Made by a program: the position numbers and the translations under genes. A stretch of 50,423 nucleotides of DNA, from the NCBI GenBank assembly GCA_029448655.1, contig JACCLO010000072.1, forward strand, positions 1-50,423, written 5' to 3'. The DNA is from Wolfiporia cocos (lineage: Eukaryota; Basidiomycota; Agaricomycetes; Polyporales; Phaeolaceae). Positions within the stretch are counted from its first letter, which is position 1, and each line of letters begins with the position of its first letter. Shown in pieces: positions 1 through 10,137 of the stretch. The notes under the pieces are model-generated. The model did no database searches and had not been told where the DNA came from. It saw only the letters and a list, made by a program, of their open reading frames with translations.

Positions 1-594
1 ACATCGAATATGGGCCTGGAAAACCCTTTGATTCCGACAAACTAGGGCTTGGAAACCTTAGTATAAAAATCTGGTCGCATATGCGAGCGACTACACTGGA
101 TACAGCCGTATATGGATATACGTCAAGAATACCTTCGGCCCACATCCACCACCCTTATCTGGGTATAGAGGCGGTTTAACCTCTTTAAAAACCAAAACCA
201 TCTGGATAGGTTTGATCGGGAGATCAAACGTGAAAGAGGGGGTGGAAACCCTAATTTCGCACCTAGGACCTTAACAAGTCCACTATCCCACGCTTACAAA
301 TGAACCTTACGGTCATTAAAGCAACAAACGACATGCACTAAGAGGCCCGATTACCCTCATTCATGCTCGTACTGTCCTATTCGTATATGGACGACAACCC
401 TGTAATAGGAATATAGTAGCTATCTATCCAATAGCGAAATATACCCTTCCCCAACGATCATCCCAGTTCCCACGCTTACAATGTCATACTCAATCGAAGA
501 ACGACTTTAACGACATACAAGCACATTGGAAACTACCGTCATCGCCACCATGGGACTTCAGCCCTTACGGGATACACCTATACGAGACAACTCC

Positions 595-600
595 TGACAA
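595..600 (+). repeat. TGACAA hexaloop hairpin, first of a family
   Basis: The hexamer TGACAA is closed by TCC/GGA, with an outer ACA/TGT pairing after a bulge. Other members have the same loop at 862-867, 1627-1632, 3103-3108, 3778-3783, 4334-4339 and 4371-4376, each inside a different stem. Copies also occur in the repeated internal sequence (for example 5558-5563). Confidence 0.55.
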
Positions 601-1127
601 GGATGTATGTTCTCACGGTTACCCAATAAGGCCTCACTACGGCAACGACACTACAGTATCAGGGAATACAATCATAAGCATTGACCATAATGCACAATGA
701 TTAGTACTTATACTATGGGGTTTTACACGAGAAGCCTACTCGTTAATAAATAAGTGCATACAACAACGAAGGCACAGCTTTTCCGGAACTTACGACTCCG
801 AAGAGATCGCTACGTAGAAGCAATCTAACTAGGGGACACAACCCCTGTAACAAATGGGCATTGACAAATGTCACACGCTTAGTACTTGCGATACTAGGGA
901 GGCGACGCCTCATAAACGTTCATAAGGCGACGCCCTTTAATAACCGTTCAAACCGCATAAGTCGTACAAAGTAGGATTACCCCTGTACAAGCACAAAGCC
1001 TAAGACACCCGCCACGCGAACGAAGGAACTTGCAATCCCATTCACCGCTAGGCAATAGACGTCGAAAAAGCACCGCTATGTCACACTCAATGGGTACTAC
1101 GCATAAGCAACATATCCGCCCAAGGGC

Positions 1128-1408
1128 TCGAAGAGACACTAGAAAATCTCCAGAGCTAACAGTGAAGCCCTCACTCTAAGGAATATCGCACAATGCTATC
1201 CGAAATACGTACAACGACACAATGCACCCTCTAATACGCTTGGCAAGCTATTGGAGATACAGATTACAAGTAGATTCAAAGGCACTATATGATGACCATT
1301 TCCATATCGCCTTCTACTACGAGTAACGTCATAAGCAAAAGCAATAATCCGACCAAGGTCGCGAAAAGGCACTAGAACACCTTCAGCGATAACAGGAGAG
1401 TCCCTCCT
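1128..1408 (+). repeat. Two copies of a longer module with an AGYCC-loop hairpin
   Basis: A conserved run (CTCGAAGAG...CTAGAA...CCAGAG...TAACA) precedes a 5-bp stem with a 5-base loop: AGTGA/TCACT with loop AGCCC at 1161-1175, and AGGAG/CTCCT with loop AGTCC at 1394-1408. A third copy at 4777-4826 has AAGGG/CCCTT with loop AGTCC. Stem sequence changes on both sides while pairing and loop are kept. Confidence 0.65.
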
Positions 1409-1466
1409 CTTAGGATCCGCATGCACAATGACAGCACACTCTAGTAACACGACTACATCTCCCTAA

Positions 1467-1680
1467 CAACGGCATTTGACCTTTCGGTCATCACGCGTTG
1501 ATAATCGCTAGTAACGGCATTTAGCACTTCGCTATCACGCGTTACAAATCACTATAAGGAATAAAATCGCCTTCCACGCTCAGGTTCCACCACAAGTCCT
1601 GAAACTCCCATTTATCCCTGTTCAATTGACAAATTGAAGCAGCACCATAACGGCATTTGACACTTCGTCATCACGCGTTA
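1467..1680 (+). repeat. Three copies of a two-stem hairpin module
   Basis: Copies lie at 1467-1500, 1512-1544 and 1648-1680. Each has an outer 5-bp stem, a small internal loop and an inner stem with a CTTTC-like or ACTTC loop. Outer stems are CAACG/CGTTG, TAACG/CGTTA and TAACG/CGTTA; inner stems are TGACC/GGTCA, TAGC/GCTA and TGAC/GTCA. The changes preserve pairing. The module sits just before the polypurine tract and recurs from 6432 in the next element. Confidence 0.7.
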
Positions 1681-1749
1681 TACCGCTCTTGGGACGTACA
1701 CAATGAGGAATAGTTTCATCAGGGACGATGAAACCTAAAGCGGGGGTAA

Positions 1750-2849
1750 TGTCACAGATTATCTGGGCTTACAGCATTTTTCCTACGATTATAGCAATTT
1801 ACCTGGGATTTATACGTCTAACTACAAGTTATCTACGGGTTAAACTCCCATGCCACCACGACAAGCTCTTAACTGGGCTTATCAACCACATGACTAGCTT
1901 ACGTAACGCTACGGTACAACCACGGTCCAATAGCAACCACTACAGCATACGTCATAGGTCTCGCCCGTCAGAGCAAAGACCAGCCACCTCATAGATCTAG
2001 ATCATAATGATAGGCCGAGCGCGGCACGCTCGCATAATAATGTCCACATGTACAAACAGTGCCTCGCGGCCTTGTACTATTGGGTCGGCCTTCCCGGCTT
2101 CCCACCGCCATAAGATCCTTGATCACAATGGCACCTCAGGCGCGCCACGCCTTCGCATAATAATGGCAACACGGCCAAATAGCACTATATTAGCATCAAG
2201 GCAATATCGCTATAGGCTCGGCCTTCTCGGCCATCCCACGGACTCGGCGTTCTCTCCAAGTCCGCGGGCTTCTGCCATCACGGCGTTGCCCAAACACCGG
2301 ACCTCGCCTCACGGCTAAGTACCAACATATTGCCCCGGTAACCATCCGGACTCGGGCTATAACACATGCCACGGTACTTCCCGGTCCAATGGCATAACGA
2401 CCTCGGCGTCTCGCCTTGGTCATCCAACGAAGCCGGCCAATCGCCATTATACCTCAAGGTATCCGGCAACCGGCTTCACCTATACCCGGGCTGCGCCCGC
2501 GTTAGTATCACAGATAAGACATAATCCCTCTATTACGATTGGGTCGGCCATTAGGGCCTTCCACGGCCATTCTAGATAGAGTAACTAAACATCAGATAAG
2601 ATAAAGCTTCGCCACTTGGCAAAGCCACATAACCCGGTAAGGCAACCGCTAGCTAGTAGCACGTGCCCTCCCGACACAATGTATATAAGTAGGAGCCAAG
2701 CGCTCTTTAACTTCAGTTCTATTCTTCTCGGCGTACGCCGTAGAAGAACCTCCTACCTCCTACTGCGTCTGATAACCTCTTCCTCACCTAAGTCGCCTAG
2801 TTCATCGCAGGATACTGGCTTGGTGAGTCCCACAGAGCCATCTGTGTCA
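1750..2849 (+). repeat. Family A LTR, shared middle LTR of the tandem array
   Basis: It begins TGTCACAG after the polypurine tract and ends CTGTGTCA, so it has the TG...CA ends of an LTR. It matches 6715-7808 over its whole length, with differences concentrated in two patches (about 1835-1990 and 2230-2460). A TATA box (TATATAAG) lies at 2682-2689. Its left half contains short tandem modules with hairpins, for example at 2017-2031 and 2138-2152. It serves at once as 3' LTR of the left element and 5' LTR of the right one. Confidence 0.85.
2682..2689 (+). promoter_or_regulatory. TATA box of family A LTR
   Basis: TATATAAG followed by TAGGAGCC. The same box with nearly the same context occurs at 7641-7648 in the other family A LTR and at 28389-28396 in the family C solo LTR, which marks the U3 promoter and the + orientation. 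Confidence 0.6.
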
Positions 2850-5800
2850 TAAGAATAGAACTACCTACCCCCCTGCGCCTCCTTAACTGGTGGCGCCTGG
2901 GTTTTTCCTCCAACAGGTGTCTGAGATAGCGCAGGGGCCGCTACTCTCCTGCAAAGGGGATGTATGCTCCGTGGTTGCGGATTGGGATACATCGGCGGCG
3001 GGCTTAGCGGCCTGCTGCCACCCAGTGGGGCGCTGCTTGCCTAATCAGCAGCATGCGTCCTGCGAACCCGGACTCCAGGGTTAAGGAGAGGCGCCGGCTT
3101 CCTGACAAGGTTGCTGGTGCCAGCGGTTGAGACCCGCCTATTGGGAAAAGGGGACCGTCTGCCTGTGTGCGCGCAGCCCCCTGTCTTGGCAATCCCTGTT
3201 CAGGGACCCAACACTACCAGTAGGATCCCCATAGGGATATGCGCTTCGGCGTATTCCCTTAGTTGGGTGTGGGAATCTTCCAAAGCCGCCCCCCAGGCGT
3301 AAGGGGCCCGCTTGGGATCTCCTTCGGGGAATCCAAGTGGTGAGGTGGTGCGGCTCGCAAGGCCAAACCAGCCGAGGTCACTCGCGGTAGCCAATAGCGT
3401 AAGTCCTACGGGCAGCTCGGTGTGCGAGCCTGGGTTAAACCGAGTTGGGGCCCCACCGGAAGCATGCGGCGTTGCCCACCATCCTTGATGTGTGGAGCGC
3501 TCGTGAATGCGCGATCTTAGATCGACGGATGGTTTTTTAGCCCTGATGTGACACCCAGGTGGCTATAGATGGCAAGCCTTACCACTAAAGCGCGGACCGG
3601 TCGCGGTGTAATACTGCGACCACTTTCCAGCTCATCTCCACGAGGAAATGGGCTGTGTATCCTATTCCCAACCATGTGACCCAGCTTATCAAGCGCTGGC
3701 AGTCACCGACTCTCTTTCTAGAAGGAAGTCGCGCGCTTCGATGAAGACACCTGTCGGCTAAATTCCGCGCGGCGTCCTGACAAGGGCGCCCCTAACCATG
3801 CCCCCGTTCTTCTTGTGTTAGACATGACCACTCAGCGTTGATCGCTGATGATGAGCTCTCTTTCAGGTACCCTGGTATCCCAGTCAATAAGTAGATAAAT
3901 ATGTAGTTTTAGTGGCGGCTCCTAGTAGCTTACTTACTTTGTAAAGTAGCTTAGAAACCGTCCAATAGCATTTGTATTCGCCTCTGGAAATCCTGCGTCA
4001 CCTGCTGGTTCCCAGGTTATCTAGCCTGGTTAAGGTCGCTTATGTACATATAAAGCAACCTTTTACGTCTTAGGTACAATAAGTCAATCGAAAAACGATA
4101 CTAGTACCTTACTCGACGTAGGATCGCGTACGCTTGGCAAACATATGCTTATAACTATTATTACTATGGGAATGCCTAAGTACCAAGTCGATTAAGATTC
4201 TTAATCTATCGGCGCCCGTTTGACTTCGGTCTTCGCTCCTGAAAAGGGGATTCGGGTTATTGAGCATCTGTCATTTGGTCACATGTCACAAAGAACCTTA
4301 GAACGGGGGCACCCCTTTTGGTAATGGAATTCCTGACAAGGAAATTACCATCCGATTGGGAAGAGACGTCTGACAAGCGTCTATAAATAATTGGGTACAG
4401 CGCTGTTTCCACCAGCCACCCATGTACAAACAGATCGCAACAAGATTACTTCATTGAATCTTGCAATCTGGGTTAGAGGAAAGGAAAACAAGGGACACAC
4501 GCTATTAATACGCGTTCCCTTGAAGTGTAGCGGAGGCCGCAAGGCTTCTAGAATCACACTTCATTCGGCATTCTCGCACAATCGCCGAATCTACACCGGT
4601 TTCCAACCGGTCCCCCCCTGTATTGAAGTCGACAATTTCGCACGCCAATCGCAAAATTCGTCACGAGGCTAGCTACCTCACTTTTGATTTCACTTCGATT
4701 CAACTTTTCTCTGTGGGGAGAATAACCGAATTCGAAAAATACACCTTAGCAACTCAATGCGATCGTCCGCAAAAGGTCTCGAAGAAGCACTCGAAAACTT
4801 CCAGAGATAACAAGGGAGTCCCCCTTATTAATTCAATCAAGCCGATTTGGCAATCGGTTATCATTTAATTGCTTGGTTTACGGAAACCTACGCCGTCGAG
4901 ACGCGTAATAAATAAATCCGGATCTGTATCCTTACGTCAAGAAAGGATTACATCTCGTCACTACATCGAATATGGGCCTGGAAAACCCTTCGATTCCGAC
5001 AAACTAGGGCTTGGAAACCTTAGTATAAAAATCTGGTCGCATATGCGAGCGACTACACTGGATACAGCCGTATATGGATATACGTCAAGAATACCTTCGG
5101 CCCACATCCACCCACCCTTATCTGGGTATAGAGGCGGTTTAACCTCTTTAAAAACCAAAACCATCTGGATAGGTTTGATCGGGAGATCAAACGTGAAAGA
5201 GGGGGTGGAAACCCTAATTTCGCACCTAGGACCTTAACAAGTCCACTATCCCACGCTTACAAATGAACCTTACGGTCATTAAAGCAACAAACGACATGCA
5301 CTAAGAGGCCCGATTACCCTCATTCATGCTCGTACTGTCCTATTCGTATATGGACGACAACCCTGTAATAGGAATATAGTAGCTATCTATCCAATAGCGA
5401 AATATACCCTTCCCCAACGATCATCCCAGTTCCCACGCTTACAATGTCATACTCAATCGAAGAACGACTTTAACGACATACAAGCACATTGGAAACTACC
5501 GTCATCGCCACCATGGGACTTCAGCCCTTACGGGATACACCTATACGAGACAACTCCTGACAAGGATGTATGTTCTCACGGTTACCCAATAAGGCCTCAC
5601 TACGGCAACGACACTACAGTATCAGGGAATACAATCATAAGCATTGACCATAATGCACAATGATTAGTACTTATACTATGGGGTTTTACACGAGAAGCCT
5701 ACTCGTTAATAAATAAGTGCATACAACAACGAAGGCACAGCTTCATTCCGGAACTTACGACTCCGAAGAGATCGCTACGTAGAAGCAATCTAACTAGGGG

Positions 5801-6714
5801 ACACAACCCCTGTAACAAATGGGCATTGACAAATGTCACACGCTTAGTACTTGCGATACTAGGGAGGCGACGCCTCATAAACGTTCATAAGGCGACGCCC
5901 TTTAATAACCGTTCAAACCGCATAAGTCGTACAAAGTAGGATTACCCCTGTACAAGCACAAAGCCTAAGACACCCGCCACGCGAACGAAGGAACTTGCAA
6001 TCCCATTCACCGCTAGGCAATAGACGTCGAAAAAGCACCGCTATGTCACACTCAATGGGTACTACGCATAAGCAACATATCCGCCCAAGGGCTCGAAGAG
6101 ACACTAGAAAATCTCCAGAGCTAACAGTGAAGCCCTCACTCTAAGGAATATCGCACAATGCTATCCGAAATACGTACAACGACACAATGCACCCTCTAAT
6201 ACGCTTGGCAAGCTATTGGAGATACAGATTACAAGTAGATTCAAAGGCACTATATGATGACCATTTCCATATCGCCTTCTACTACGAGTAACGTCATAAG
6301 CAAAAGCAATAATCCGACCAAGGTCGCGAAAAGGCACTAGAACACCTTCAGCGATAACAGGAGAGTCCCTCCTCTTAGGATCCGCATGCACAATGACAGC
6401 ACACTCTAGTAACACGACTACATCTCCCTAACAACGGCATTTGACCTTTCGGTCATCACGCGTTGATAATCGCTAGTAACGGCATTTAGCACTTCGCTAT
6501 CACGCGTTACAAATCACTATAAGGAATAAAATCGCCTTCCACGCTCAGGTTCCACCACAAGTCCTGAAACTCCCATTTATCCCTGTTCAATTGACAAATT
6601 GAAGCAGCACCATAACGGCATTTGACACTTCGTCATCACGCGTTATACCGCTCTTGGGACGTACACAATGAGGAATAGTTTCATCAGGGACGATGAAACC
6701 TAAAGCGGGGGTAA
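2850..6714 (+). mobile_element. Internal region of a family A non-coding LTR element (LARD-like)
   Basis: It is bounded by two family A LTRs and closed by the polypurine tract at about 6702-6714. It is about 3.9 kb long and carries no Gag, protease, RT or integrase motif in any frame, so the element must depend on enzymes of another element. A TGGTGGCGCC motif at 2888 could be a primer-binding site, although it lies 38 bp past the LTR end, which is unusually far. The sequence is very rich in short perfect hairpins, such as stems at 3091-3120, 3771-3790, 4320-4349 and 4364-4382. Small open frames here look like chance. Confidence 0.8.
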
Positions 6715-7808
6715 TGTCACAGATTTATCTGGGGCTTACAGCATTTTTCCTACGATTATAGCAATTTACCTGGGATTTATACGTCTAACTACAAGTTATC
6801 TACGGGTTAACTCCCATTGCCACCACGACAAGCTCTTAACTGGGCTTATCACCACATGACCAGCATACATAACGCTACGGCACCTTCCGGTCCAATAGCA
6901 TAGTTACAGCTACGTCATAAAGGTCTCGCCCGTCAGAGCAAGACCAGCCACGTCATAGATCGTAGATCATAATGATAGGCCGAGCGCGGCACGCTCGCAT
7001 AATAATGTCCACATGTACAAACAGTGCCTCGCGGCCTTGTACTATTGGGTCGGCCTTCCCGGCTTCCCACCGCCATAAGATCCTTGATCACAATGGCACC
7101 TCAGGCGCGCCACGCCTTCGCATAATAATGGCAACACGGCCAAATAGCACTATATTAGCATCAAGGCAATATCGCTATAGGCTCGGCCTTCTCGGCCATC
7201 TCACGGACTCGGCGTTCTCCAAGTCCCGGGCTTCTGCCATCACGGCGCTGCCCAAACACCGGTCCTCGCCTCACGGCTAAGACCAATACATGCCCCGGTA
7301 ACCATCCGGACCGGGCTGTAACACATGCCACGGTACTACCCGTCCAATGGCATAACGACCTCGGCGTCTCGCCTTGGTCATCCAACGAAGCACGGCCAAT
7401 CGCCATTATGCCGCAAGGTATCCGGCAACCGGCTTCACCTATACCCGGGCTGCGCCCGCGTTAGTATCACAGATAAGACATAATCCCTCTATTACGATTG
7501 GGTCGGCCATTAGGGCCTTCCACGGCCATTCTAGATAGAGTAACTAAACATCAGATAAGATAAAGCTTCGCCACTTGGCAAAGCCACATAACCCGGTAAG
7601 GCAACCGCTAGCTAGTAGCACGTGCCCTCCCGACACAATGTATATAAGTAGGAGCCAAGCGCTCTTTAACTTCAGTTCTATTCTTCTCGGCGTACGCCGT
7701 AGAAGAACCTCCTACCTCCTACTGCGTCTGATAACCTCTTCCTCACCTAAGTCGCCTAGTTCATCGCAGGATACTGGCTTGGTGAGTCCCACAGAGCCAT
7801 CTGTGTCA
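6715..7808 (+). repeat. Family A LTR, right end of the array
   Basis: Second family A LTR, TGTCACAG...CTGTGTCA, 1094 bp against 1100 bp for the first copy. The TATA box is at 7641-7648. Its right end at 7808 abuts the 3' end of a minus-strand Ty3 pol gene with no spacer, so the array was inserted into, or recombined with, that older element. The matching left flank is outside the window, so no target-site duplication can be checked. Confidence 0.85.
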
Positions 7809-8808
7809 CGGGTGACCTTCGAGATAATGTTGCCATTCTTCTAATGCTCGAATTATGGCTAGCATCTCTTTGTCATAAATTTTGTAGTTCCGTTCCGGGG
7901 CAGTCATGCCTGTGGAATAGAAGGCGCAAGGATTCCATTTCCAACTATCTGGTGACCATTGCGTTAGGACTGCTCCAGTCGCAAAGTCTGATGTGTTGGC
8001 TTCTATACGGAATTTCTGAATTTTGTCCGGAATATGTAAGATGGGGGCAGTTGTAAAGGCCGCCTTGAGCTTTTGGAAAGCTTCTTCCTGTGCTTCATCC
8101 CAATGCCATTTCTCCGACTTCTTCATGAGTGTTGTCAGGGGTTTCACAATTTTCAAGAAGTCCTGAATAAACCGCCGATAGAAGTTCGCAAAGCCTAAAA
8201 AGGCTTGAACTTCCTTCACCTTGGTTGGGGTCAGCCAATCTAATACTCCTGATAGTTTCGAGGGGTCCATTTCGACTCTGCCCTTAGAAATTATCATACC
8301 CAAATAGTCGATGCTACTTTTTTCAAAGAAGCATTTCTCGGGTTTGGCATATAGATCATTGTCCCGCAGCCTTTTCAGGACTGCCTTGGTGATTTTGCGG
8401 TGTTCCGCTAAGTCGTTGCCAAAGATCAGTATGTCGTCCAGATAGACTATGACTTTTCCGGTGGCAATGAAATCCTTTAGGACGTCGTTCATCATTGCTT
8501 GGAAAGTCCCTGGCACGTTCTTGAAACCGAAATACATAACCATGGCTTCGTACAACCCCTGTTTAGTAATGAATGCTGTTTTCCATTCATCACCTTCCTT
8601 GATACGGACGTTGTTGTAACCCCATCTCAGGTCGATCTTAGTAAAGATCGATGCACCTGAGAGTTGGTTGATAAGGTCCGATATCTGGGGTATAGGGTAC
8701 TTGTTATCCACAGTTATTTCGTTCAGCTTCCTGTAATTGATTACCATGCACAAGGTTCCATCTTTCTTGGCAACGAAAAATACTGGGCTGGCCATAGGGG
8801 AGCTTGAA
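7806..8808 (-). pseudogene. Ty3 reverse transcriptase and partial RNase H, truncated
   Basis: The minus frame carries the RT core of a Ty3-type polyprotein: a VNYRKLN-like finger motif, the motif A stretch FTKIDLRWGYNNVRI, a YLDD active site box, then the connection and the beginning of RNase H, ending at EEWQHYLEG. There the frame is cut by the family A LTR at 7808, so the rest of RNase H and the integrase are missing. A single TGA at about 8808 separates this frame from the protease frame upstream. In RNase H the usual DAS is NTS, so the first catalytic Asp seems lost. It is an inactive relic. Confidence 0.85.
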
Positions 8809-8810
8809 TC

Positions 8811-9749
8811 TCAGATGTAGCCTTTTCGCTTTTCTTCAGCGATCCAGTCACGGAGGGAATTTTCTTCCTTTGGCAAGAGGGAATATGGTTTGGCCAGTGT
8901 TGGCAATGGAGTGCCTTCGATTAAATTGATGGCATGATCATATGGCTTACGTGTTGGCATCCTTTCGGATGCTTTTTGCGAAAATACCATTGGGCCGAAT
9001 TCCCAATATTCCTTAGGCACAAGCTGCTTCCATTTTTCGGTTGCAGCTTCTGGTCTGTTCTGGTGGATTTCTCCTACCATTCCCATGAGGAGTCCCAATT
9101 CCTCATTGGACAGGGTACCGATCCACTTGATAAATGGATCATCAGGGTTTCCATCTCCAATCGTGTCTAGCGCAGAATCCCAAATGTTGCTGATGTTATT
9201 ATTGTCCTCTTCGTCATCGGGTGCAACTTCTTCCGAATCAGGGGACGATTCTGAGGCTTCTGGGCATGCAGACCCACATCGATATACCAGACTGCCAGAG
9301 TTCCAGTCCATAGTGGGGTTATGTTTAATTAACCAGTCATATCCTAGGATAAGGTCGTGGTTGTGGATTTTCATGATGGTAAGGAATACCTTTTCCTTGT
9401 GCTCGCCATGTTGCATGAATCCTTTAACTGACTTATTGATGAGACCATTTTTGTTGTATGATCCATCTGCATTATGAATCCAAAAAGGGTCTTTCTTATC
9501 GTGGGTGACTAGACGATGTTTGTCAACAAAGTCTGAGTTGATGACTGATAACGTTGCTCCACTATCGATTAAAGCCAAGCCTTGCACTTTCTGACCATAG
9601 ACCCACAAGTCAACCCAGATCTGGAAAGATCGGGACTTATCACATGCATGATTCTTGTAATAGTGATATAAATTTTCACAATTTTTTACAAGCAGGTCAG
9701 CAGTACAGGCAACTATACTAGTACACAGCACACATAGGCAAGGATTCAC
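8811..9749 (-). pseudogene. Ty3 retropepsin and linker to RT
   Basis: The frame contains the aspartic protease signature ALIDSGATLSVIN, followed by ILGYDWL, the usual second half of a retroviral-type protease. An acidic linker (DSEEVAPDDEEDNNN) then runs into the N-terminal part of RT (LPPK-like and the DWI...RKGYI segment). It ends at a TGA in a place where the RT frame continues unchanged, so gag-pol was probably one frame with one nonsense mutation. It overlaps the upstream frame by ATGA at 9746-9749. Confidence 0.8.
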
Positions 9750-10137
9750 ATGTGCTGAAGGCGAAAATTCGACTCGCTAGCTGGATGGTCAGGAGTTTTC
9801 TGGGCAACTGAATGCCATGGGATAATGGTAGTGCCCCAATTCGGTGGCTGACCAATTGGGGCTGTTGATGGAGCCGGTGTACTGGCCAGTGGTTCCTCTA
9901 CCTCCGTGATGCGCACGGATGAATGGGCGGTGGAGTTGCCCATGGAGTTGTCACTGTCATCTGGGATCCACATCTCTGTTGTGGTGACCTGGACCATGTG
10001 ACCTTTGCCATGAGGTGTGGGGGGGTTGCCGCTAGTAGATTTCTGAGCCCCCTTATTGTCCACCTTGGATGCTGGCACCCTCCAATTGCATCACCCCTCC
10101 ATGTTTGTGCAGTCCTTCCGGCCGCAGCTCTTGCATG
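9746..10137 (-). pseudogene. C-terminal Gag fragment of the same Ty3 element
   Basis: The 110-codon minus frame is Ser/Thr/Pro rich, as Gag linkers are. Just upstream, reading from 10137, a degenerate zinc-knuckle start (CKSCGRKDC) precedes a stop, so the nucleocapsid region is broken. The element is cut at 10137 by the start of the family B LTR; the N-terminal Gag and 5' LTR are absent. Confidence 0.6.

Larger units (their letters stand above)
1..1749 (+). mobile_element. 3' part of an upstream family A element, internal non-coding sequence
   Basis: This stretch repeats 4963-6714 almost base for base; I found only two small indels, one near 150 and one near 755. It ends in a purine-rich tract (AAAGCGGGGGTAA) directly before the TGTCACAG start of the next LTR, which is the polypurine tract expected before a 3' LTR. 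No open frame longer than about 85 codons is present and none resembles Gag or Pol. Many short inverted repeats are visible. I read it as the right end of a non-autonomous LTR element whose left part lies outside the window. Confidence 0.8.

Noticed and set aside
3846..3875. CTGATGA near a GAAA-like context, as in a hammerhead ribozyme
   Set aside because: The second conserved GAAA and the three stems are not in place.
4391..5237. Open frames of 80-120 codons in the family A interior
   Set aside because: No family resemblance, no codon structure, and the sequence is explained by hairpin modules repeated in the element.
1..7808. A mitochondrial insertion, suggested by the many small hairpins
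   Set aside because: TG...CA LTRs, polypurine tracts, TATA boxes and tandem LTR order fit a nuclear retroelement better; no mitochondrial gene is seen.
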